From NCBI GenBank assembly GCA_963921195.1, contig OY992538.1, forward strand, positions 4,898,001-4,962,000: a stretch of DNA of 64,000 bases. Direction: 5' to 3'. The position numbers and the translations under genes were made by a program. Shown here piece after piece: positions 1 to 10,821 of the stretch (position 1 is the first letter of the stretch; each line of letters begins with the position of its first letter). Under the pieces are notes generated by a model. The model ran no database searches. It saw only the letters and a list, made by a program, of their open reading frames with translations, and was not told the origin of the DNA. Source of the DNA: Pegoplata infirma (lineage: Eukaryota; Arthropoda; Insecta; Diptera; Anthomyiidae).

Positions 1-401
1 GTCGAAAAAGGCAAAATTTTAGCCTTTTTAGAAAGTGGTTGAAGTTATCGCGAAATTAGACGAAAAATTAAGCGATCTGACAAAGTTATCCGAAATTTTG
101 TAAAAAATAAAAATCTTGTTATCATTCCAGACTCCTTTAAGACTCTACTTATTGTAGAATTGGACACATTCAACCCGCATTCAATACCAATCTGCGAAAG
201 AGTTTTCATAGATTTGCTAGCAGCTTTGTTAATACGGCGTTGATCTCTCTCAGATAGCTTTTTTTTTGGACCCCCTGTTTTGTTCATTCCGTATCCACTT
301 TTATTTTTTACAAAATTTCGGATAACTTTGTCAGATCGCTTAATTTTTCGTCCAATTTCGCGATAACTTAAACCACATTCTAAAAAGGCTAAAATTTTGA
401 C
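1..401 (-). pseudogene. Tc1-like transposase N-terminal fragment with inverted-duplicated end
   Basis: Read on the minus strand from 401, an open frame of about 95 codons runs to about 118 and encodes the bipartite DNA-binding part of a Tc1-like transposase. A first helix-turn-helix (ILAFLECGLSYREIGRKIKR) is followed by a basic GGPKKKLSERDQRR linker and a second helix-turn-helix (LSQIGIECGLNVSNSTISRV). The catalytic domain is absent. Bases 1-115 are an inverted copy of about 299-400, so the first helix-turn-helix region occurs at both ends as an imperfect palindrome around a short spacer, and the frame then runs into antisense sequence. A methionine at 287 opens the longest ATG-started frame, but homology begins upstream of it. 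A mini-me element abuts at 402. The domain call is strong; the piece is a relic, not a working gene. Confidence 0.7.
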
Positions 402-948
402 TGTTTATACCCTCCAACCACAGTATGGGGGTATACTCACTTTGTCATTCCATGTGTAACGCATCCAAATATTGGTCTAGGACCCCATAAAGTATATATC
501 TTATTGATCAGTGATCGATTCTAAGACATTCTAGCGATGTCCGTCCGTCCGTCTGTCCGTCTGTCCGTCTTTCCGTCTGTCCGTCTGTAGAGGACACGAT
601 ACAGTCCAAAATAAAAGAGCTAGACTTCCGAAGTTTGGCACGAATATGTCTTATATTCCTAGGCAGGTTAAGTTCGGAAATGGGCAAAATCGGACCAAGG
701 GGAAAAAAGTTCCCCCTTGAAGAACTAAACCAACCCAAGAAAAAACGCATTTTTTGCAGAGTTTTTTGTACTTTTGGTAAGCAAATGCAACATTTTTATC
801 TCAGAAGAAGTTAAAAATCGCAAGGGGAAGGGGCCCCCTAACGTCTCTCACGACCCCCCCCCCAAAAAAAAACGCCCCTGGATTTTTTTTTTACATTTCG
901 GAGGGTATAAAAGATTCGGCACAGCCGAATGTAACACTCTCACTTGTT
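402..948 (-). mobile_element. mini-me/DINE-1-like element, subfamily A (copy A1)
   Basis: The copy is bounded by TATACCCTCC at the left and GGAGGGTATA plus a terminal hairpin block at the right. The hairpin ATTCGGCACAGCCGAAT (914-930) is followed 11 bases later by CACTTGTT, which ends the copy. It holds a (GTCY)n tract at about 541-593 and a TATATA stretch, the two proto-microsatellites described for dipteran mini-me elements. Further copies in this window lie at 2.3, 18.4, 19.9, 25.6 and 28.5 kb. It encodes no protein. Helentron-type mobilisation is inferred from the terminal hairpin only. Confidence 0.75.
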
Positions 949-1500
949 CGACTTCATTTAAAAATTTACCACGTGGCATTTTGTTTAAAAATTAGTAGAG
1001 GAACGAATTTTACCAAAAAAAAAATTAATTTGGCCACGAAACTTTGACTTGAACTCATTTCAACTGATTTTATTGAAATGCGGCTATAGTTATGAAACAC
1101 TGAGAAATACAGTTATAGGTCGCCGTTTTCTCAATTCAAACAGCTGATGGCTCAAATTTACAAAAACAAGAGAACTGTTATAACACTGTAATATACCATA
1201 ATAGGTTTCATAAAAATACTTCTTGAACATTAAATAAACCGAAAAATGCAATGCGGCTATAGTTATGATGCGGAGTGTATAACATATTAGGGTATCCCCT
1301 TTTGCAAGTTCGTACACAAAAAATGTAATCAATAATATCAAAAAATCTTTTAAAGGCCAATTGTCACGATAATATTAACTAAAACGATTTTTCATGTTTT
1401 GTGTAACAATGTAGTGCATACTTTTTGGATTTAGAAAAAAGATTATATTTCGTAAGACTTTCGATATTTTTAAAAATATTTCTTAAAATTTCGAAAATTA
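949..1500. other. AT-rich interval without a gene
   Basis: No coding frame of note. A short motif GCGGCTATAGTTATGA occurs twice (near 1,081 and 1,252). Bases 1,353-1,432 carry a dispersed motif beginning AAAGGCCAATTGTCAC and ending near GTGCATACTTTT, found again near 4,960, 7,900, 13,680-13,800 and 15,830. Confidence 0.5.
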
Positions 1501-1504
1501 TTTG

Positions 1505-1690
1505 ACTCACAAGATAAGTCTCCCTAGTGCCAACCTCCGATCTTGATGAAATTTTAGGGGGTCGACATTGGCATATTTGGTATCAGATTAAAAGTATTTA
1601 TAAGACCTATCTTGTGACGATAACAACGCGCCAAAAAAGACAATATTTTTCAACTTAAAATTTTGTCACTTTACTCAATATGACCAAAAG
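1505..1690 (-). repeat. Diverged inverted copy of the 13.1/41.7-kb repeat flank
   Basis: Contains, in reverse orientation, diverged versions of the GATCGGAGGGTGACACCAGG block and of the TTAATCTGATACCA block seen around 13,360-13,590; the first of these also recurs at 42,113-42,149. It is truncated, and I see no own terminal repeats here. Confidence 0.4.
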
Positions 1691-2505
1691 TTTTGAATCT
1701 TTGAACAAGTTAGGGCTTCCAATCGGGAAATCACGATCCCGGAAATCCGATGATTAGACAAATACCGAATCTCGGATTTTCAATCCCGGCATTTTCGGGA
1801 TCCGGATTTTTTTTTTATATTTTCTATTATTTTTATATTTTTTTCAATAATTTGTTAAAATATGAATTTTGTAAATAGAAAATATCGAAAAAAAAATCAA
1901 CAAAAGTTATTGTGATAGCAAAAGATGATCCGTTTTCGAAATGTAAACCTTGCAAAAAATTCTAAAAATTGATAGTGGTTCGACGAAAGGGCTTTTAACA
2001 TATCTTAACTCCTTAAGTTTTAAACTTTTTTTAATTTTATGTTTTACTTAAACAATATTTTCTAAAGGCGTCAATGAATTTTGACTCACACTCAGTGCCG
2101 CTCACGCAAACAATAATGAAATCACTCACTAATCACTTACGTACTTTTTTTACTCACTATTCGCGTACAAGAAAGTACAAAAAATTGCCCACCCGTACGA
2201 ATGACTTACGCCGGATTCAATGACGCTCACGCGTGAGGCACGCAAACTCTACACACGCAGACATGAAAAAAATAAAAAATTTTAATAAAAAAACAAGTGA
2301 GAGTGTTACATTCGGCTATGCCGAATCTTTTATACTCTCCAAAATGTAAAAAAAACAATATAAAAAAATCCATTGTTTTTTTTTTTTGGGGGGGGGGGGG
2401 GGGGGTGTTGGTGGAAGACTTTAGGGAGCACCTTACCCTTGCAATTTCGAACTTCATCTGAGATAAGAATGTTGCATTTGCTTAGCAAAAGTACAAAAAA
2501 CCCTG

Positions 2506-3361
2506 CACTCAAAAAAATAAAACTGTAAAGTTAACAAATTTTTTTTTGTTAACTCGAGTTTACTGGCTTTTTAGCAAATTTTTAGTTAAAATCAGCGTTT
2601 TAACTACTTTTTCTAGTTAAGTTCAATTTACGAAAATACTAGTTTTGTACAAATTTTGTATTAATTTTTTTTGTTGACTTTAAAACTGAGTTTATGAATT
2701 TTTACTAATAAATTTGCTGATTTTTTGTAACATTTTTGTCAAGTGAAAAATTTTAAACATTTCTTGTTTAGCCTCCTATGCAAATCTCATAAGTCCTACT
2801 TAAGCTGAACTTAATGCTGTGAAAAAAAAGAAAAAATAAAAAAATGGGGGGGGCCCCTGTAGGTTAGTTGGTAGCGTGCTTGCCTATGAAACAGGGGGTC
2901 GTGGGTTCGATTCCCACAAAAAACCCTTGGTCGATTTCGCTACAACGAGACGACGGTCATTGTTACCAGTTCTCGATTAGGTTTAAATTATTAAAAATGA
3001 TGTGTAATTAAATTGGAAAAATAAATAAAAACTGACCATTGGATCAAATTATTATTATTATTATTATTATTATAAAAAGAAAAAATAAGTGAAGTGTTAG
3101 TGTTTAAAACCAATGTTTACCAAACTTAAAATTTTTTACAAAAAGTTTAGCTGAATTCAACTAATAAAAAATGTTACGAAATTTTCAGCTGAATTTTTAG
3201 TTAAAATTACGTTTTTTTTTTTGCTACATTCATTCTACGAAAAGTTAACTAAATATTTTTTGTTAAATTAACTAGAAATTTAGTAGGTTCAAAATCAGGT
3301 GTTTTTTTAGTTAAATTTAACTAAATTTTTTGCTAACTTTACAGTTTTATTTTTTTGAGTG
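2506..3361. mobile_element. TIR element CACTCAAAA...TTTTGAGTG inside mini-me A2
   Basis: The ends are near-perfect inverted repeats of about 32 bp beginning CACTCAAAAAAATAAAACTG. The flanks duplicate TG relative to the uninterrupted mini-me sequence (CTGCAAAA). The interior holds AGTTAAC/GTTAACT-rich sequence symmetrical about the middle and a tRNA-derived SINE. It resembles the TA-flanked CAC-ended elements at 20,512, 24,121 and 44,374 in end sequence and 2-bp duplication. It encodes no protein. Confidence 0.65.
2840..3073 (+). mobile_element. tRNA-derived SINE with (TTA)n tail
   Basis: The head (about 2,850-2,925) resembles a tRNA: an A-box-like TAGGTTAGTTGGTAGC and a B box GGTTCGATTCC inside a GTGGG/CCCAC T-arm. 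The acceptor stem does not close, and no anticodon loop with the usual T33 is seen, so it is not a tRNA gene. A unique body follows, then a TTA repeat tail (3,047-3,072). The copy is flanked by a 15-bp direct repeat AAAAAGAAAAAATAA (2,825-2,839 and 3,074-3,088), as expected after LINE-mediated retroposition. Confidence 0.65.
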
Positions 3362-4170
3362 TGCAAAAAATGCGGTTTTTCTTAGATTGGTTTAGTTCTC
3401 CAAGGGGGAACTTTTTCCTTGCTCCGATTTTGCCCATTTCCGCACTTAACCTGCCTAGGAATATAAGACATATTCGTGCTAAACTTAGGAAGTCTAGCTC
3501 TCCTCTACAGACGGAGAGACGGACGGACGGACATTGCTAAAATGTCTTAGAATCGATCACTGATCAATAATATACACTTTATGGGGTCTTAGACCGATAG
3601 TTCGATGCGTTACACACGGAATGACAAAGTGAGTATACCCCCATACTGTGGTTGGAGGGTATACAAATCAAATAACGCAAGCTTCCACAAACAAAATGAA
3701 TCGCTCACGCAAAAACTCGAAAATTTACGTAAATTTTTTTTTTCACTCACGCTCACTAACATTTACGTGATTGAAATGAAAATCACTTACACTCAAGCGT
3801 GATTTACGTGAATCACGCAAATCATGTTACCAGCTCCCATCTCTAGTTCATGATGTAAATCAACTAAAATTTGATAACTATGAGCCACGACGAAAGATAT
3901 TAAAGATAACCGAATACGGATATTCTTCGCAGGAGGAATTTCTACCTTTTTTGAATTTCACAACTTCAACAGAATTTCTCTAATCTTTGCGAACGCGTGG
4001 AAATATTGAAAATTTTTAAAAAAATCCCGAAGAATCGCGAAAAAAATTTAAAAAAATCCCGCGTATACTCCAAAATCGGGATCCCGAAAATTTTTCTTCA
4101 ATCTCGAATCCCGGGATTCAGAAAAACCAATCCCGATTGGAAGCCCTGGAAAAAAGATCCTACATTTGAT

Positions 4171-4446
4171 ATATCGCTCCTTTACTTGTATAGTGTCACA
4201 ACTCAAAATATTTGATTTTGCAGAAAACACGTTTAAAGTTTACTTTTGAAACTGGCTTTTAATTGAAAAAGGCCGGTACATAGAAAATTTTATAATGGCG
4301 TGTACTCTTCTCAAACGGTGAGTTTAAAAGATATTAATACGAATTTTTGAGACAATATAAAGCACGATATAACGAATAATTCTGCATCATTAACTCAAGA
4401 AACGCATTTTTTGAGTTATGACACTATACAAGTAAAGGAGCGATAT
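4171..4446. mobile_element. 276-bp MITE with about 38-bp TIRs
   Basis: ATATCGCTCCTTTACTTG opens the element and its reverse complement closes it. The inverted match continues through TATAGTGTCAYAACTCAAAA with one mismatch. No coding capacity. Flanks are AT-rich, and a TA or AT duplication cannot be separated from the termini. Confidence 0.7.
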
Positions 4447-4768
4447 GTACTTTGGATAAAAACTAATTTTTATGTTTAAAAATCAGCATCTGTAAGACCA
4501 AAATTGCGGTTATGGATTTTTTTTAATATTTTTCCAATAAAGTACGCAAAATTTCCGAATTTTTGAGCCGGATTTGGTCAAAAAATTCGGATATGAATTT
4601 TGGTTGAAATACGTAATTTTTTCCAACTTTGACCGCTGGTTGCCGTCTGAAGATGACCTTGCGAAATTCAAAAATTTTAATTTGATGGGATGCTGTAATG
4701 ACTTGGTTACTCTTCCAAATATTGGAGAAAAGCGGAAAAAACTAAAAAATTGTGATATAAAATGTTAA
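4447..4768 (+). repeat. Dispersed repeat shared with 42.3-42.6 kb
   Basis: The words AATCAGCATCTGT, ATAAAGTACGCAAAA and TTTGACCGCTGGTTGCCG, and a terminal GGGATGCTGTAATG, recur in the same order at 42,360-42,625, where the end reads GGGACGCCCTAATG. The element is noncoding; this copy lacks its other end. Confidence 0.55.
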
Positions 4769-5006
4769 TAATGGTAATAAAATTAACCCATTCCACAAAA
4801 ATCGGAGATTGACACTAGGGAAACTTTCCTTGACATTGGTATAAGAAAACAAATTTCTTTTGATTGAATAAATTGTAAAAGTTGAAACCTTTTTAAATGC
4901 ATTAAAAAATGCATTACAAATAGTTTTAAAAAATAATATAGAAAAATCTCGCTCTTAAAGGCCAATTGTCACGGTAACACTTAAAAACTTAACACTTAAA
5001 TCTATA

Positions 5007-5328
5007 TTTACACCATACCACTGAGTCGTATGATTTTTATGAAAAAGCAAGATTTTTTATAGCATAATATTAGGCATGTAGTAAATATATGATTGTTATT
5101 TAAAAGCGACAAAAAACTATATATTTCTAAATTTATAAACAAATATAACAATTTATTTAATCTTAAGTCGATTTATTAAAAAAAAAAATCATAAATGTCA
5201 TTGTTTTTCTAGGATTTAATTTTCAGATCATATATGTATTTACAAAATGCCTAAAATTATGCTACAGCAAAATGTTACATTTTTATAAAAATCGTCGAAA
5301 ATAAAACCACTCAGTGGTATGGTGTAAA
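5007..5328. mobile_element. 322-bp MITE with perfect 20-bp TIRs
   Basis: TTTACACCATACCACTGAGT at 5,007-5,026 is exactly complementary to ACTCAGTGGTATGGTGTAAA at 5,309-5,328. The inside is also roughly symmetric (AGCATAATATTAGGCAT against ATGCCTAAAATTATGCT forms). It encodes no protein. No clear target duplication is seen. Confidence 0.75.
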
Positions 5329-6936
5329 CACAGCTTAAATAATATGCAATTTTTATAAAACTATAGCATACTTTTTTGATAATTTTCGATTGCATACTTT
5401 TTGGATATTTTACGATTGTTAATTAAATGTTGCATAATAAAGGGCATATTTTCGGATTTTTTTACTAAAATATTGCAAACTGACCGCTCATTAGCATCCA
5501 CATAAGTTTCAAATAGTAAATCATGCACTGGTCGTGTCTTCCTTTATAAATTGTCACCATAGGATTTTAAATTTTTATTAAAAATCTTTACTGTATTACT
5601 TAATATTTGTTTTTACCCTAAGTTCACAAAATGCGGGACACTTTAAAACACATACAAGCATAAAAGAGGCCACTTTTAGTTTATTTTTAATATTAACCTT
5701 TTCATCTAAAACAAAAGAAAACGATATACTCCCATGTGTGTAACTATACATCTTAGACTATTTAAACGGCCGTATTTAATTAAATCTAGAGATATTTCTC
5801 ATTTCGTTAAATCTATTTTTTATTTTTATCTCTGGATTTTGCTAATCTTAAAGCACAAAATTCCTTTTGATTTTTGATTTTTTCAATGCATACTTTTAGG
5901 CAGTTAATAATTTTTGGAATTTTTAAATCCACTTTTTGTGTTAGAAAGAATAAAAAAAATATAACATTCTTTAAACTTATCAATAAATTAAAAATCAATT
6001 GACAAAAAAATGTTAAACTATCGATCGAAATTCTACTCGAACGTCTGATTTGTTAAAATTTCTGTACGCTTTAAAATATGCTTTGATAAATGTAAGCTTT
6101 TTATGTGTATGTATGTTAAGTGTTGTAAGAGAAAAAATATTAAAGCATGTGTTTATTATAGCATAATTTTAGGCATACAGACAAATTTGATTAAAAAGTT
6201 CAAATATGTCGTAAACTCTTTAATATTTTTTTTATTGCAAACAAAATTGAAAATTGAAAAGCCGTACAATTAGGGCTAATCGTTTACTATATGTATGCGC
6301 ACATTTAATTTTTTTTTTTTTTATAAATCGAATAATGCTTTTAATCAATAAGTGCGTGTGTGCCCAGGCTTCAACGGCATTTAAGTGAAATTGCGAACAA
6401 GTGCATTTTTTTTTTTGGTCTTACTCTACTAACATCATGTATAATGGTGTACAGTACATAATATCACGATTTATAAAATGTAAGCGTAAAAAAAATATAC
6501 GATCGTCGTATACTGCAATATTCTCTTGGGTAGCAATTCCATGTTTCTTTTTCATACTTCATAATTTATGAAGCATCCATCATGTGTGTATAGCTACTAC
6601 ACCATTTTCGAATGATTTTTTATTTTTTTTAAGTATGATTGCTTTATTTAAACTTTGCCTAACAAAAATAAGCTTTAAGCTGGATTTTTTGGATTTTTTT
6701 TTTTAATTTTTCTAAACTTTCCGTAGTTAATCTACACACAAAAATTAATTATCAAAAATTATCAATTAAATCTATTGATTAACAAAATTTAAATGAGTCA
6801 ATCCATGTTTTGATTAAAATTTTTGTTATTTGCTTTAACTGTCGAAGTACAAATTTTCAACATACCAGATTTTTTTCGCTTTAATTTAATTGAATAGATT
6901 AATTCAAAAATATACAAAATAATCGGATTTTACTTT
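5329..6936. other. AT-rich noncoding interval
   Basis: No coding region or complete element recognised. It contains another AGCATAATTTTAGGCAT word (about 6,160) and poly-T/poly-A tracts. The ATTAATT-rich stretch near 6,735-6,920 continues the style of the sequence after 7,620, suggesting the mini-me at 6,937 was inserted into an AT-rich repeat. Confidence 0.4.
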
Positions 6937-7621
6937 TTATACCCTACACCACACTGTGGTACAGGGTATAATGAGTTTGTGCTGATGTTTGTAACTACCC
7001 GAAATATTGGTCCTACCCCCACTTTTAAGTATACTGATCGACTTAGAATCACTTTTTGAGTCGATCTGTCCGTCCGCCTGTCTGTCCATGTAAACGGTGT
7101 AAACACGATACAGGTCGCAATTTTTAATCAATTGACTTGAAATTTTATACTTAAGCCTCTTTTGCCCAAGGACGAAGCCTATTGAAATCGGTCCATATTT
7201 AGACCTAGCCCCCGTACAAAGGTCCTCTTTAGTTTTGGCTTAAATGACTCTAATAGCCGCACAAATCACCATTCCGAATTTTAAAGAAATCGGACCAGGT
7301 CTTACAAACCACCTTCCCGGTTTTCACATAAATCTCTCAAATTTCATGAAATTAGAAAATATTTTATTAAAATTCTGTTTGTGTATGTTAAACGCGTACT
7401 TTAATAACCTTATCAAATCTGATTATCATCGGACCATTTTTGGACTTAGGTCCCATGTTAAAATTTCGAGCGATATTCAGTTGAAGCGGATTATTGTCAA
7501 CAAAAAGAAGAATATTCCACTCAAATTTGATTTGTGAGTGCTTTTTACACTTATTAAAGATTTGACAAAATATAGATCTAATCAGTCCATGTTTGAACTT
7601 GGGACCCATTTTCCGGGATGA
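6937..7621 (+). mobile_element. mini-me-like element, subfamily B (copy B1), 3' truncated
   Basis: Begins TATACCCTACACCACACTG, contains a short GTCY tract (7,065-7,090) and the blocks GGACGAAGCCTATT, TTTAGACCTAGCCCC and TTTTTGGACTTAGG. The same order recurs at 25,274-26,145 and, reversed, at 27,600-28,348. It stops after TTTTCCGG, before the terminal hairpin present in other B copies. The short open frames inside are incidental. Confidence 0.65.
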
Positions 7622-8134
7622 ATTTTTTCATAAGCTCACAATTCATTCGTTAAATTAATCATTATTTTGATTGACTGAAAAAAAAAAAAAAAATTATCAA
7701 ATTTGTGATAAAAATCGAAAAAATTTTTGATTGAAAAAAAATTAAATTAATCACATACAACTTGACAATAACAATTTTCTTTATTTGAGGAATGTATTTC
7801 TATGTTTTATTGCATTCTCCTATCATTTTACTGAAGTTTTCTAATATTAAAGCTTTTAAGCTTTACTTCTTTGATTTTTTATAATTGTTAGAAACTTTTT
7901 GGTAAAGATCAATTGTCCCGGTACCGCTGACATGAGTGAAACGGTTTTCGATGTTTCGTGTAAAAAAGTACTGCATACTTTAATGCTCAAATAATAATAA
8001 TGAAAATAAAATTGAATATTTTTTTTTGTATTTAACAAAAAATTATGTTTTGATGACACCACTTCAATATATTCATCATAGTGATGTAACTTTTCATCAA
8101 TATGAAAAAGCTTTTTCTTTGAGGGAATATGTAT
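7622..8134. other. AT-rich noncoding interval
   Basis: Poly-A and AATTAAT-type sequence with one copy of the CAATTGTC...GTGCATACTT-like dispersed motif (7,905-7,985). No gene seen. Confidence 0.4.
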
Positions 8135-9973
8135 GGGCTATTTCACGTCAACGGGAGACCCCCCCGCCCCCAAAATTCTATTGGTCGTAGAGAGTAGTAT
8201 TATGGCTTAAAATTTAGCCAATGATCTCTACTTTTGAAAGCTGAGTGGCGGAAGTTGAACCCAATGGTAAGTGAGCCAATATGGCGGCGCGAATCGGGAT
8301 ACCCAGATCGGGATATGCTGGAAACTAATGAAGGAGTTATCGGATTTTCCTGAAATTTGTTATCAGGGGGTTCATTGGGAATCTAATTTCGAATTTTCAT
8401 TCAGATTTCAAAAATTCAAAATGGCGGATCCAATATGGCGGATGATTTTTTCGAGGTTTTCGCATTCAAATAAAACTCGGTTCCCGGGTGTATTATGGGT
8501 CACTAAACACGATTCTGAATTTAGATTTACAAAATTCAAAATGGCGGATCCAATATGGCGTTTATTTTTTTTTTTTTAATTTCGGTTTCCTTGAAACTTT
8601 TTATCCGGGGGATATTTGGGACGCTGATTTCGATTTATTATTCAGATTTCAAAAATTCAAAATGGCGGACTCAATATGGCGGATGGTTTTTTTTTAAGTT
8701 GTCGCATTCAAATAAAACTCGGTTCCCGGGTGTATTATGGGTCACTAAACACGATTCTGAATTTAGATTTCCAAAATTCAAAATGGCGGATCCAATATGA
8801 CGTTTATTTTTTTTTTTTTTAATTTCGATTTCCTTGAAACTTGTTATCTGGGGGTTATTTGGGACGCTGATTTCAAATTTTTATTCAGATTTCAAAAATT
8901 CAAAATTGCGGATCCAATATGGCAGATGATTTTTTTTTAAGTTGTCGCATTTATGTTAAACTCGATACCCGGGAGTTTTATGAGTCACTTAGTACGAATC
9001 TGACATCAGATTTTAAAAATTCAAAATGGCGGATCCAACATGGCTCTTAACAAAAATAAGTGCCATGTTGGATCCGCCATTTTGAATTTTGAAAATATGA
9101 TGTCAGATTCGTACTAAGTGACTCATAAAACTCCCGGGTATCGAGTTTAACATAAATGCGACAACTTAAAAAAAAATCATCTGCCATATTGGATCCGCCA
9201 TTTTGAATTTTTGAAATCTGAATAAAAATTTGAAATCAGCGTCCCAAATACCCCCCAGATAACAAGTTTCAAGGAAATCGAAATTAAAAAAAAAATAAAT
9301 AAACGTCATATTGGATCCGCCATTTTGAATTTTGGAAATCTAAATTCAGAATCGTGTTTAGTGACCCATAATACACCCGGGAACCGAGTTTCATTTGAAT
9401 GCGACAACTTAAAAAAAAACCATCCGCCATATTGAGTCCGCCATTTTGAATTTTTGAAATCTGAATAATAAATCGAAATCAGCGTCCCAAATATCCCCCT
9501 GATAAAAAGTTTCAAGGAAACCGAAATTAAAAAAAAAAAAAAAAAAACGCCATATTGGATCCGCCATTTTGAATTTTGTAAATCTAAATTCAGAATCGTG
9601 TTTAGTGACCCATAATACACCCGGGAACCGAGTTTTATTTGAATGCGAAAACCTCGAAAAAATCATCCGCCATATTGGATCCGCCATTTTGAATTTTTGA
9701 AATCTGAATGAAAATTCGAAATTAGATTCCCAATGAACCCCCTGATAACAAATTTCAGAAAAATCCGATAACTCCTTCATTAGTTTCCAGCATATCCCGA
9801 TCTGGGTATCCCGATTCGCGCCGCCATATTGGCTCACTTACCATTGGGTTCAACTTCCGCCACTCAGCTTTCAAAAGTAGAGATCATTGGCTAAATTTTA
9901 AGCCATAACACAACTCTCTACGACCAATAGAATTTTGGGGGCGGGGGGGTCTCCCGTTGACGTGAAATTGCCC
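8135..9973. mobile_element. 1.84-kb foldback element of inverted arms
   Basis: Two arms of about 0.9 kb are reverse complements at roughly 95 percent or better by eye, meeting near 9,050 with almost no spacer. The outer end begins GGGCWATTTCACGTCAACGG followed by a C run. Each arm contains about five tandem modules built around AAAATGGCGGATCCAATATG, spaced about 110-130 bp and with alternating linkers. The 4-bp flanks read GTAT on both sides (8,131-8,134; 9,974-9,977), a possible target duplication. Frames of 80-142 codons in the arms are made of the repeats and are not credible genes. The superfamily is not recognised. Confidence 0.75.
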
Positions 9974-10088
9974 GTATATATTTTTAACTTTCTAAGTTTT
10001 TCTATAATTTTCTTATGTTTTTTGGTTTTTTGCTGTTTTCCAGACTTTTTTTTTTAAATTTTCCACAATCATATTTTTATATAAGCTT

Positions 10089-10821
10089 CCCAGCAAAACT
10101 TTGGTAATGGGTAGTGATTATATAACACATTACCAGGTAATGTATATACCTTATTTGTAGCATTATTTTAGGATGTCTTACCAAACATTTGTTCCACAAC
10201 GTATTATTTTAAAGTGAAAAATAATGCATTACTAATAATTTGCTGCGTAATGCATGATTATTGGAAAAATGTATTTCATATTTATTATTTCTAAACATTA
10301 TATCATGGATGATTTATATTTGGTTACATTATGTATTATTTAAAAGTTTGAAATAATGCATTATTTATAATTAAATGCATAATGCATTACAATAACATAA
10401 AAAATAATTATTTTATAAAAAAATGCATAAGTTTAAACTAGAGATGGGCTCACGACAAGAAATTTCTAACGACTCACACTCACTAGCATATTATATCTAC
10501 TTACACTCACTTACAATCACGTGAGTAAATTTAATACAAAATTACTTTTTCACTACTCGTAACACCTTATATATTACGTTCTGGTATGCTATATTATATA
10601 CCTTACTCGTAACCTATAAAATAGTATATATTTTACACCTTACTGGTATTCTTCGTTATAAATTTATGACTTATTTTATACCTTACTGGTATTCTATGTG
10701 ATAATGTGGATGCATTACTTTGAGTCTCATCGCCTGTTAAAATCATCAATGCTGCAATGTATAAAATAAGAGATCATATACCTTATTTTATACCTTATTT
10801 GGTAATCTAAGTTTTGCTGGG
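10089..10821. mobile_element. 733-bp TIR element CCCAGCAAAACTT...AAGTTTTGCTGGG
   Basis: The termini CCCAGCAAAACTT and AAGTTTTGCTGGG are perfect inverted repeats; inside them TTGGTAAT-type words continue the symmetry. Much of the body consists of TACCTTA/GCATTA words. A TCAC-rich insertion beginning CTAGAGATGGG lies at about 10,438-10,545. It has no coding capacity. Flanks give no clear duplication. Confidence 0.7.

Larger units (their letters stand above)
2292..3664 (+). mobile_element. mini-me-like element A2, interrupted
   Basis: Starts AACAAGTGAGAGTG with hairpin ATTCGGCTATGCCGAAT (2,310-2,326) and ends GGTTGGAGGGTATA, so it lies opposite to A1. Bases 2,506-3,361 are a foreign TIR element; outside them the two halves join to match A1 through the CTGCAAAAAATGCG region. 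A run of about 18 G lies near 2,388-2,405. The (GTCY)n tract survives only as a short GACGGACGGACGG stretch near 3,520. Confidence 0.65.
2065..3846. repeat. TCAC/TTAC-rich element split by a mini-me
   Basis: Degenerate ACTCAC, ACTTACG and CTCACGC words fill 2,085-2,240 and 3,690-3,830, on either side of the mini-me at 2,292-3,664. The right end reads CCCATCTCTAG. A shorter relative starting CTAGAGATGGG lies at 10,438-10,545, inside another element. The left boundary is uncertain. Confidence 0.45.
1708..4147. mobile_element. hAT-like TIR element hosting nested insertions
   Basis: The ends are an inverted pair: AGGGCTTCCAATCGGGA (about 1,709-1,725) and TCCCGATTGGAAGCCCT (about 4,130-4,146), with matching CCCGGAA-type subterminal blocks on both sides (1,730-1,810 and 4,020-4,125). 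The right end reads CAGGGCTTCC inward, like the CAGGG start of hAT termini. The 8-bp flanks (GAACAAGT, GAAAAAAG) match only partly, so a target duplication is possible but eroded. No transposase remains; the inside is filled by later insertions. Assignment to hAT is an inference from the ends. Confidence 0.55.

Noticed and set aside
2850..2925. Functional tRNA gene
   Set aside because: A and B boxes are present, but the acceptor stem does not pair and the anticodon loop lacks the expected pattern; the body, TTA tail and 15-bp duplications mark a SINE.
7065..7090. GTCY tracts considered as possible CRISPR-like or satellite arrays
   Set aside because: They are four-base microsatellites at a fixed place inside mini-me elements, with no spacers.
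9409..9837. 142-codon frame rich in FRFQKFKMADPIWR repeats, and similar frames at 8,271-8,800
   Set aside because: They are translations of the tandem AAAATGGCGGATCC modules in the foldback arms, present on both strands as mirror images, with no domain or start context.
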